Under the pieces are notes generated by a model. The model did not search any database and was not told the origin of the DNA. It was given only the letters and a program-made list of their open reading frames with translations. From the NCBI GenBank assembly GCA_028679405.1, contig JAJRBP010000030.1:1-7978 (forward strand): a stretch of DNA of 7,978 bases. Reading direction: 5' to 3'. Made by a program: the position numbers and the translations under genes. Origin of the DNA: Methanoregulaceae archaeon (lineage in GTDB: Archaea; Halobacteriota; Methanomicrobia; Methanomicrobiales; Methanospirillaceae). How positions within the stretch are numbered: position 1 is the first letter of the stretch; each line of letters opens with the position of its first letter. Of this stretch, positions 1 through 5,722 are shown piece after piece.

Positions 1-894
1 GCTGATATCGTAAAAGACGATGACATACCCCAGGTAATTCCCCGAAGGCCCGGTCATCGGGGTGGCGATCCCCTCCACCGGCAGGGGTGCCCGGTCGACG
101 GAGTGAATGAAGGTCCCATCCGGAAACTCCCACCGCATCCGGCCTGCGATCGCCGCGTTCAGCGAGGGGATTTCCGGCTGCGTGAGAGCGAAGTCTGCCA
201 GGACGATGATGTCTCCGAGACTTTTCCCGATCATTCCGGCCGCGGGTATCCCGGTCAGGTACTCCGCCACATGGTTGGCATAGGTAACCGTTCCCCCCGT
301 GTCGAGAGTAATCAGGCCGATCCCGGTGCAGTCAACGACCGTCGAAAGCCAGTCAAGCCCGGTCCTGAGAAGAGTCTCGGTCCGGTGACGGGCAAGTGCG
401 ACTTCTATCGCAAGGAAGAGCGCTCTCTCAGAGAACGGTTTGATCAGGTACCCGAACGCACCGGCGAGGCCGGCCTCGTCCCCTCCGAGGTCGTCGGGAT
501 AGGTGATGATGAAAACGGAAGGGATGTTCCACTTTTTAAGGACCGTTTTTGCGGCCTCCAACCCTGACATCCTTCCTTTCAGGCGGGTATCCATGAGAAT
601 GAGGTCCGGGCCGATCTCTTCAGCCCTTGCGATTACCGCATCACCCGTGCAGACGATATCTGCCACGAGATACCCTTTTCTCCGGACTCCGGTTTCTATC
701 GATTTTGCCACGATCAGGTCGGGCTCTGCGATCAGGATCGTCTCTTTGTCAGAAGTTCCCGGTTGAGAGGACAGGTCCCCTGTCATCCCTGCGGCAGCTC
801 CCATGGGATTGCAGTTTCTTTCGGTACCTGGTCCGTGCCTCCCGCAGCCTTCCTGCCCCGGTTTCTTCCCGTCGGATGTCCCTGTCTCTCTCAT
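1..894 (-). CDS. REC-PAS response-regulator-like protein, 3' end outside window
   Basis: This cytoplasmic signalling protein has a receiver domain followed by a PAS sensor domain. The frame is open from base 1, so the C-terminus is missing; 298 codons are visible from the ATG at 894. The receiver spans about residues 50-172, with phospho-acceptor Asp102 in ILMDTRLKG and Lys152 in YLIKPF. The acidic pocket reads AEPD (57-59), with Pro at the usual Mg-binding Asp. Ile130 occupies the usual Thr/Ser position, with Thr131 next to it, so the receiver is non-canonical. A PAS domain follows from about residue 180 (LITLDTGGTVTYANHVAEYLTG). More PAS or kinase domains may lie beyond the edge. The start is uncertain: ATGs exist at 894, 804 and 786, and the frame also stays open to an ATG at 1182 with AGGA upstream. 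It lies downstream of mcp and cheW on the same strand and may be co-transcribed with them. Confidence 0.8.
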   Translation of the reverse strand, partial: MRETGTSDGKKPGQEGCGRHGPGTERNCNPMGAAAGMTGDLSSQPGTSDKETILIAEPDLIVAKSIETGVRRKGYLVADIVCTGDAVIARAEEIGPDLILMDTRLKGRMSGLEAAKTVLKKWNIPSVFIITYPDDLGGDEAGLAGAFGYLIKPFSERALFLAIEVALARHRTETLLRTGLDWLSTVVDCTGIGLITLDTGGTVTYANHVAEYLTGIPAAGMIGKSLGDIIVLADFALTQPEIPSLNAAIAGRMRWEFPDGTFIHSVDRAPLPVEGIATPMTGPSGNYLGYVIVFYDIS

Positions 895-1231
895 GATCGG
901 TAAAGTCCCGCGGATGCAGTCTTTCCAGCTCTCGTAATGCAATGCCTGACCCGTCGTCTGAAGCTCCGGATGATCTCCCGGACCCGGCAGGCCTTCAGCC
1001 CGGTGTTTTTCACCCCCGGCGGGGATGAGTACCTTCTGGTATTCCCCCGGACTCCGGGTCGGGATTACCGGGCCTGGCCGGTCCTGCTCCCCGGCCGGGC
1101 ACTCTGGCAGCGGGCCGATCCATCTTCTGGAGGCAGAGACCCACGTGGTGCCGCAGGGGTCCGCCGTTTCTGCCGGTGTCATGCGGGAGACTTCCTGAAA
1201 TCCGGAGTTCCTGGTTTGGATTTTTGTCCTT
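895..1231 (-). other. Spacer between cheW and REC-PAS gene, or N-terminal extension of the latter
   Basis: There is no recognisable domain here. On the minus strand the REC-PAS frame has no stop through this stretch. An ATG at 1182-1180 is preceded by CAGGAAG, with ten bases between AGGA and the ATG. The resulting 96-residue extension would be rich in Pro, Gly and charged residues (for example RPGPVIPTRSPGEYQKVLIP), with no helix pattern or motif I recognise. It could be a disordered N-terminal tail, decayed coding sequence, or plain spacer that is open because of high GC. I see no TATA-like element before 894, which argues against a separate promoter and for read-through from cheW. Confidence 0.4.
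1072..1100. repeat. GC-rich inverted repeat (hairpin) in the cheW/REC-PAS spacer
   Basis: GCCTGGCCGG (1072-1081) pairs with CCGGCCGGGC (1091-1100) across a 9-base loop, with one non-Watson-Crick pair in ten. A second, shorter perfect palindrome, CCCGGA-C-TCCGGG, lies at 1046-1058. In the leftward transcript both could fold between cheW and the REC-PAS gene and attenuate or process the operon mRNA. GC-rich DNA makes such repeats common by chance, so the role is an inference. Confidence 0.45.
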
Positions 1232-1771
1232 TCAGAGGTCCTTGAGGATCCGCTTGATATCGATCCAGATGACGAGATCCGACCCGTCCTTCTCTTTTCC
1301 TCCGATCTTCTTGTTGATCGTCCCGATGATGCTCCCGTCTCCGCTCCCGAAGGAGGTGGTGGTGTCCACCTGGTTCCTCGAGAATGTCGAGACGGCGAGT
1401 ACGTCGTCAACCATGATGCCGACCTTGGACCTCGTGATCTTCTCGTCGAGGACGATGAACTTCGAGTTCTCCTCGGAAAAGGTCTGGGTCTCCTTGATGT
1501 GCATCTGCACCTTGAGGTCGATGATCGTCGTGATCTCGCTCCTTAGCGAGATCATTCCCTTCACGTAGATGGGTGCGTTCGGGAGCTGGGTGATCTGGGT
1601 GTATTCGACGACTTCCTTCACGTCGAAGAGGTCGATCGCAAAGTGCTCCTTGCCGAGGATGAACTCCACGACCTGCACCGAATCCGCAATCGTCCTCGCG
1701 CCTGGACCGGAGATATTTCCGGCGCCGGTTTTCATCTGTTGCACCTCGTCCTGGTTCATGTTCACGATCAC
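1232..1771 (-). CDS. cheW: Chemotaxis adaptor protein CheW
   Basis: CheW is a soluble scaffold that joins MCP receptor tips to the CheA kinase in chemosensory arrays. The 179-residue product carries the family signature: [18 protein letters not shown] (34-51), [20 protein letters not shown] (53-72), [13 protein letters not shown] (74-86), VGIMVDDV (117-124) and a C-terminal [12 protein letters not shown] strand and helix (165-176). Its length is slightly above a typical CheW because of about 30 polar N-terminal residues. The longest frame begins with GTG at 1771, which overlaps the mcp stop (GTGA). An ATG at 1759 with AAGGTG eleven bases upstream is at least as likely as the true start. The overlap points to translational coupling with the receptor, so this CheW is probably dedicated to that MCP. 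No cheA is in the window. Confidence 0.95.
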   Translation of the reverse strand: MIVNMNQDEVQQMKTGAGNISGPGARTIADSVQVVEFILGKEHFAIDLFDVKEVVEYTQITQLPNAPIYVKGMISLRSEITTIIDLKVQMHIKETQTFSEENSKFIVLDEKITRSKVGIMVDDVLAVSTFSRNQVDTTTSFGSGDGSIIGTINKKIGGKEKDGSDLVIWIDIKRILKDL

Positions 1772-3753
1772 ACCTTGAAGTTGCTCACTTCTCTCGAGAC
1801 CTTCTCGACGATCACGTTGACATTCCCGACGACCTTGGTGATCTGGTCGATCGCGGCCGAGGACTCTTCGCTCGCTGCGGCAGAGTCCATCGATTCCTTT
1901 ACGGTGGCCTGCATCAGGCCTCCGACCTCGCTGACGCTCGCGGTAATCTCCTCGGTGGACGCGGCCTGCTCCTCGGTCGCGCTCGCGACCTGCGTGAGGT
2001 TGTTTGCGACCTGGTCGACGGCGATCACGATCTCCTTGAAGACCCCGAGGGTCTCGCTGAGTGCGGAACTGCCTTCCTTGACGCTTGTGGTCGCTCCGGA
2101 CATCGATTCCGCGGCCTCCTGGCTCTTGTTCTGGAGGTTGGAGATCATCTGGGCGATGTTCTCTGCCGATGTCTGGGACTCCTGGGCGAGGCTCTTGACT
2201 TCTGTCGCGACGACTGCGAACCCGCGGCCTGCATCCCCTGCGCGGGCGGCTTCAATCGCTGCGTTCAGCGCAAGCAGGTTTGTCTGGTTCGCAAGGTCGC
2301 TGATGAGGTCGACGATCTTTCCGATCTGGTCCATCTGCTCGCGGATCTCGATGATGATCTTCTCTGCGTGGGCAGACGAGGTCGTTATCCCGGCCATCCC
2401 TGACTCGGCCTTCTGGGCGAGCTGGGCCCCTTTCTTCGAGAGGTTGTTTGCGTTTGCGAGGAGTGCCGATACCTGCTCGGTCTGCGATGCGACCTCGGTG
2501 ACCGTCTTCGAGAGGTCTTCCATCGCCTTCAGGACCTGGTTGATCCCATTGCCGCTCCGCTCTGCATTCGAGCTCACGACGCTCGCGCTCTTGGCGACCT
2601 GGTTCGAACCTGATGCCACTTCCTCGATACTCGCGTTCGCCTCTTCGGCGCTTGCGGCGAGGTCGGCCATCTGGTTCTTGATCATCGAGATCGACTTGGA
2701 GACCTCGATCCCGATGTTGTCGAGGGCTTTCCTGAACTCTATGAAGTCACCTTTGAGAATTATCCGGTCATCCATGCGTGCGGTGAAGTCTCCCTTCGCG
2801 TAGTGCGTCGAGATTCTCATCGCTTCGTTGAGCGGCCCGATGACGTGATCGAGTGTCTTGTTGATCCCGATGACGATCTCCTTGTAACCGCCCTGGAACT
2901 TGTCCGTGTTTCCCCGGGATGTCAGCTTGCCTTCAGTTGCATCGTTTGCGAGGCTTACCGTCTCGTCTTTCAAGCTCTGGAGGACGTCGCAGCACTGGTC
3001 CATCGCTTCTGCCATGACACCGACCTCGTCCTTCCTGGTCAGCTTCAGGCGCCGGTCGAGCTTCCCGTTGCTCATGTCCTGGATCATCTCGGTGGTAATG
3101 CCGATAGGCTTCGAGATGCTGCGGGAGAGGTACAACCCGAGACTAAGGGCTGCGACTACACCGATAATCAGTGCGATGATGATCGTCGTGCTCGCGGTAG
3201 CGGCATTAGCGGCGCCCTGGGCGGTCAGAGCCTGCATCTCCTTGGTATTCATTTCGGAGAGACGGGCGTTGGAGTCTGTAACTGCCGCACGGGTGGCAGT
3301 AGCACCGGAACTAAGAATCTGCTCGAGGCCACCCTTCTCATCGTTCGCTTTTATCTTGTCCATGACGTCGGACGCCAGCTTCTGGTAACCGGCCCATGCA
3401 CCCTCGTACGTGGTGAGCTCGGCCCGTTCTGCGGTGTCCAGGTCAGCCTTCTTCAACTCGTCGACATAGCTGTTGACCTTCACGACATCCTGGTCGATGG
3501 TTGTCTGCATCGTGTCGCGTGTTGCAGGGCTGATAATGTACAGATACACATCGCCACGGAGTTTGTAGAACCCGGCGTCCATGTTCCCCAAGGTGTCGAG
3601 GTGACTTGCGCCAACTGCGATCTTCGCCTCATCGGCTGCCATAGTCTGCATGTTCGAGAAGCCAATCCACGCAACGATCCCAAGGATTGCGACCACGATG
3701 AGGTAGCCTGCGATCAACTTGGTCCCTATTTTCATGTCGTTTAACGAAACCAT
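1768..3753 (-). CDS. Methyl-accepting chemotaxis protein, 4HB-type, membrane-bound
   Basis: This is a 661-residue membrane chemoreceptor. Transmembrane helix 1 is at about 13-33 ([20 protein letters not shown]). An external helical sensor of the four-helix-bundle type spans about 34-188, followed by transmembrane helix 2 at about 189-209 ([19 protein letters not shown]). A HAMP domain follows at about 211-263 ([21 protein letters not shown]), then one or two further HAMP-like units to about 355 ([22 protein letters not shown]). The coiled-coil signalling domain runs from about 360 to the end. The conserved hairpin tip is intact ([20 protein letters not shown], 490-509, then [10 protein letters not shown]). 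Glu/Gln-rich likely methylation helices include [14 protein letters not shown] (367-380) and [14 protein letters not shown] (590-603). There is no C-terminal CheR-docking pentapeptide; the protein ends SNFKV. ATG 3753 follows AGGGG at suitable spacing; ATG 3735 is an alternative start. The ligand cannot be read from the sequence. Confidence 0.96.
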   Translation of the reverse strand: MVSLNDMKIGTKLIAGYLIVVAILGIVAWIGFSNMQTMAADEAKIAVGASHLDTLGNMDAGFYKLRGDVYLYIISPATRDTMQTTIDQDVVKVNSYVDELKKADLDTAERAELTTYEGAWAGYQKLASDVMDKIKANDEKGGLEQILSSGATATRAAVTDSNARLSEMNTKEMQALTAQGAANAATASTTIIIALIIGVVAALSLGLYLSRSISKPIGITTEMIQDMSNGKLDRRLKLTRKDEVGVMAEAMDQCCDVLQSLKDETVSLANDATEGKLTSRGNTDKFQGGYKEIVIGINKTLDHVIGPLNEAMRISTHYAKGDFTARMDDRIILKGDFIEFRKALDNIGIEVSKSISMIKNQMADLAASAEEANASIEEVASGSNQVAKSASVVSSNAERSGNGINQVLKAMEDLSKTVTEVASQTEQVSALLANANNLSKKGAQLAQKAESGMAGITTSSAHAEKIIIEIREQMDQIGKIVDLISDLANQTNLLALNAAIEAARAGDAGRGFAVVATEVKSLAQESQTSAENIAQMISNLQNKSQEAAESMSGATTSVKEGSSALSETLGVFKEIVIAVDQVANNLTQVASATEEQAASTEEITASVSEVGGLMQATVKESMDSAAASEESSAAIDQITKVVGNVNVIVEKVSREVSNFKV

Positions 3754-3875
3754 CCTGATTTCAACCCCTGAAATTTCTCCTCACCCTGGGGCCCGGCACA
3801 CGGGCGCGGGCGAATCCCTGGCGCCGGACAGGAATTCCAGACCCGCCCGGAGTGTCAGGCCATTTATGCACAGGT

Positions 3876-3890
3876 TATTGCATTGCAATA
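3876..3890. promoter_or_regulatory. Perfect 15-bp palindrome, second operator-like site
   Basis: TATTGCA-T-TGCAATA is a perfect 7-bp inverted repeat around one central base. Its centre lies 40 bp from that of the palindrome at 3915-3931, close to four helical turns, so the two sites would face nearly the same side of the DNA. It falls about 15-30 bases downstream of the predicted mcp transcription start. The two palindromes share the words TATT/AATA and GC steps but are not identical in sequence. Confidence 0.45.
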
Positions 3891-3914
3891 CGTGATGCAT
3901 TATGACAAACCACA

Positions 3915-3931
3915 ATGCTATTCAATAGCAT
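3915..3931. promoter_or_regulatory. Perfect 17-bp palindrome, operator-like, overlapping mcp TATA box
   Basis: ATGCTATT-C-AATAGCAT is a perfect 8-bp inverted repeat around one central base. It lies between the leftward TATA box and the expected start of transcription, which is the classical place for an archaeal repressor to block the polymerase. The binding protein is unknown; the HTH-PAS protein encoded next door is an obvious candidate by position only. Confidence 0.55.
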
Positions 3932-3944
3932 ATAAACTTTTGCC
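3929..3944 (-). promoter_or_regulatory. Leftward BRE/TATA promoter for mcp-cheW
   Basis: Read on the minus strand the sequence is GGCAAAAG followed by TTTATATG, a good match to an archaeal purine-rich BRE plus TATA box. Transcription would start some 22-26 bases downstream, near 3905-3909, giving a leader of about 150 nt before the mcp ATG at 3753. The last three bases of the TATA element are shared with the palindrome at 3915-3931. Confidence 0.6.
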
Positions 3945-3973
3945 ACCTATAATCGCGGGCGTTACACCGTGCA

Positions 3974-3981
3974 TTATATAT
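3974..3981 (+). promoter_or_regulatory. Rightward TATA box for the HTH-PAS/response-regulator pair
   Basis: TTATATAT is flanked by GCAT and ATGC (GCAT-TATAT-ATGC, 3971-3983). Transcription starting about 25 bases downstream (near 4000-4006) would leave a leader of about 40 nt. That leader contains GGTGA at 4035-4039, six bases before the ATG at 4046. The upstream BRE position is not clearly purine-rich, so this promoter looks weaker than the leftward one. Confidence 0.5.
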
Positions 3982-4045
3982 GCGAAGTAATCCATTCCAC
4001 TATTGAAAGTTGATTCCGTTTATGCGGAAGATGCGGTGAGCAAAG

Positions 4046-5224
4046 ATGGAGGGCGACGAGATCGGGAAGATAAAAGAGATCCTCAAGAGCGAGCCACGCG
4101 GGCTCTCCATCAGGCAGATCACCGACCAGCTGAACATCAACAGGAACCTCGTGGCGAAGTACCTCGATATGCTTCTCGTCTCCGGCCAGGTCGAGATGAG
4201 GACGATAGGGGTTGCCAAGATGTACTACCTCTCCCAGCGGGTACCGATCTCGGCGCTGATGGACTTCTCCTCGGACTTCATCGCGGTCCTCGACGAGGGA
4301 CTGCATGTCCTCCAGATCAATGACAACTTCCTCGCTTTCTCGGGGACGGCACGGGAGGAGGTGGCAGGGAAGACGATAGAAGCAGGGGCGATACCGCTCC
4401 TCTCCTCAGACGAAGCAGCGGCGGGTATCAGGGATGCGCTCCAGGGGAAAGAGACCTCGATCGATATCGGGTGGCGGAACGGGGACCTTGCCTTCCATGC
4501 AAAATTCATCCCCGCGGTCTTTGAGGACGGGAGACGAGGGGTGACGGCGATCCTTGAGAACACCACCGAGATCAGGAAGGCAGAGCGGTCGGTCCGGGCC
4601 GCGCTCTCTGAGAAGGAGGCGCTCCTCCGGGAGATCAACCAGCGGATCAACGACCACCTCCAGCTGATCTCGAGCCTTGTCCACCTGCAGATCTCCTCGA
4701 CGAGCGATGAGCGGGCAAGGGCAGTCCTGGTCGAGACCCAGAACAGGATCCTCTCGCTTGCATTTGTGTATGCGCACCTCGGACAGTCGCTTCGGCTGGG
4801 GAGCGACCCGGTAGGGCTGTTCATCAGGGACCTTGTACAGGCAATCTTCCAGTCTTACACCATCGCTGATTCACAGGTCCGCACCGTTATCAGAACCACA
4901 GGGGTATCTCTCTCGATCCGGCATGCGACAGCCCTGGGCCTGATAGTGAACGAGCTGGTCAGCTATACGATCAGGACCTCTTTTACCGGGGGGGCCAGGG
5001 GAGATCTTGTCATCGAAGTGAGCGGCGATACGGAAAAGGGGTACATGATGGTCATCGGCAACACGGGGAAGAAGTTCCCTGCAGGTCTTGACCCGGCTGC
5101 GAGCGATCTCCTCGGTCTGCAGCTTGCACATACCCTGGCGGTCAAGCAGCTGGGCGGTACCATATCGATCCGGAAAGACGATGGAAATGCCTTTATCATC
5201 TCATTCCCAGGAAGTATGGAATGA
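4046..5224 (+). CDS. HTH-PAS protein with degenerate HisKA_2/HATPase module (putative pseudokinase regulator)
   Basis: This is a soluble protein of 392 residues with no membrane helix. Residues 5-63 look like a winged helix-turn-helix (SIRQITDQLNINRNLVAKYL, then wing QVEMRTIGVAKMYYLS). A PAS domain follows at about 70-178 (FIAVLDEGLHVLQINDNFLA, ending in TAILENTTEIRKAE). The C-terminus, about 185-390, is laid out as HisKA_2 plus HATPase_c. The dimerisation helix reads LLREINQRINDHLQLISSL, where the family has REIHHRVKNNLQ, so the phospho-acceptor His is Gln199. The N-box reads NELVSYTIRTSF, with Tyr307 for the Mg-binding Asn and Thr311 for His. The G1 box reads NTGKK (339-343) instead of DxGxG. 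Only the G2 motif LGLQL (356-360) is kept. It is therefore unlikely to autophosphorylate; I infer a PAS-controlled DNA-binding protein. Ribosome site GGTGA lies at 4035-4039. Its stop overlaps the next start (ATGA), so the two are coupled. Confidence 0.9.
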   Translation: MEGDEIGKIKEILKSEPRGLSIRQITDQLNINRNLVAKYLDMLLVSGQVEMRTIGVAKMYYLSQRVPISALMDFSSDFIAVLDEGLHVLQINDNFLAFSGTAREEVAGKTIEAGAIPLLSSDEAAAGIRDALQGKETSIDIGWRNGDLAFHAKFIPAVFEDGRRGVTAILENTTEIRKAERSVRAALSEKEALLREINQRINDHLQLISSLVHLQISSTSDERARAVLVETQNRILSLAFVYAHLGQSLRLGSDPVGLFIRDLVQAIFQSYTIADSQVRTVIRTTGVSLSIRHATALGLIVNELVSYTIRTSFTGGARGDLVIEVSGDTEKGYMMVIGNTGKKFPAGLDPAASDLLGLQLAHTLAVKQLGGTISIRKDDGNAFIISFPGSME

Positions 5225-5583
5225 CCAGATCGATCCTGATCATCGAGGACAACGCGATCATCGCACTGGATATCGAGAGACGGTTGAAGAGCATCGGGTG
5301 CGGGATCGCGGGGGTTGCCGCAACCGCGGCTGAGGCGCTCGACCTTGCGGAGAAGAAGCGCCCTGTCCTCGCGCTCGTCGATATCAAGCTGAAAGGGCCG
5401 GTCGACGGGATCGAGGTCGCCACGCAGCTCCGGGACCGTTTTTCAATCCCGTTTGTCTTTCTCACGGCACACTCGGACGCAGGGGTCAAGGCGAGCGCCA
5501 TGGCGACAGGCCCTGCGGGATATCTCCTAAAGCCGCTGAGAGAGTCCGAGCTCGAGGAGCTCGTCAGGAAAATCCTCACCTGA
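5221..5583 (+). CDS. Single-domain response regulator (receiver only)
   Basis: This 120-residue stand-alone receiver domain would be phosphorylated on aspartate by a histidine kinase. All five key positions are present: acidic pair Glu9-Asp10 (IIEDN), phospho-acceptor Asp54 (LALVDIKLKG), switch Thr82 (VFLTAHSD) and Lys104 (GYLLKP). There is no output domain, so it must act by protein contact, as CheY- or Spo0F-type proteins do. It starts inside the stop codon of the HTH-PAS gene (ATGA), with AGGA eight bases upstream, so the two proteins are made together. Because its upstream partner appears to lack kinase activity, the phosphate donor is probably another kinase; the sensor kinase encoded convergently at 5723-7978 is one candidate by position only. 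It resembles receivers common in methanogens and is not clearly CheY. Confidence 0.93.
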   Translation: MTRSILIIEDNAIIALDIERRLKSIGCGIAGVAATAAEALDLAEKKRPVLALVDIKLKGPVDGIEVATQLRDRFSIPFVFLTAHSDAGVKASAMATGPAGYLLKPLRESELEELVRKILT

Positions 5584-5722
5584 ACGCGGGATCCTGTCTG
5601 GAAACCTAAATCACCGGTTTCTGGTGAAACCGTTTCCCTGGACCCCGGCTTCCAGGGCAGGAATATTTCTGCGGAGACATTTCTGCGGGACCTCCGCTGC
5701 CCGGAACCACGGCATATCCTGG
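5584..5722. terminator. Convergent spacer with hairpins, possible bidirectional terminator
   Basis: Two genes converge on these 139 bases. CGGTTTC (5615-5621) pairs with GAAACCG (5626-5632) around TGGT. CCCTGGA (5636-5642) pairs with TCCAGGG (5651-5657) around an 8-base loop. The direct repeat ATTTCTGCGG occurs at 5665-5674 and 5679-5688. No long T-run follows on either strand, and archaeal termination usually depends on T-rich tracts, so terminator function is only inferred from position and folding. Confidence 0.35.

Larger units (their letters stand above)
3754..4045. promoter_or_regulatory. Divergent control region between mcp and the HTH-PAS gene
   Basis: This 292-bp non-coding stretch separates the leftward mcp-cheW operon from the rightward HTH-PAS/response-regulator pair. 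The half nearest mcp (3754-3860) is GC-rich and would form a leader of about 150 nt, including a small GCCCG/CGGGC stem at 3791-3805. From about 3861 to 4020 the DNA turns AT-rich and holds promoter elements for both directions and two perfect palindromes. GCAT/ATGC words recur here at least seven times within about 120 bp. Confidence 0.75.

Noticed and set aside
103..896. Three overlapping plus-strand frames opposite the REC-PAS gene
   Set aside because: The minus strand codes a recognisable receiver and PAS domain through the whole interval; the plus frames show Arg/Pro/Ser-rich shadow composition.
937..1245. A 102-codon plus-strand frame in the cheW/REC-PAS spacer
   Set aside because: There is no domain, a biased Arg/Pro/Phe composition, no promoter or ribosome site, and it runs into the cheW 3' end on the opposite strand.
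1643..2803. A 386-codon open frame on the plus strand
   Set aside because: It is antisense to the MCP signalling domain, whose conserved hairpin is clearly coded on the minus strand. The plus-strand translation is a Ser/Ala/Leu-rich shadow of GC-rich codons with no motif.
2803..3744. A 313-codon open frame on the plus strand opposite the MCP sensor region
   Set aside because: It is a His/Asp/Val-rich shadow of the complementary MCP codons, with no domain and no convincing ribosome site.
3861..3990. The repeated GCAT/ATGC words considered as a CRISPR or iteron array
   Set aside because: Repeat units are only 4-8 bases, irregularly spaced and palindromic, without spacers of constant length; promoter/operator elements explain them better.
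4225..4824. A 199-codon minus-strand frame opposite the HTH-PAS gene
   Set aside because: It is antisense to the PAS/HisKA_2-like coding region; the Arg/Ser-rich translation is a shadow.
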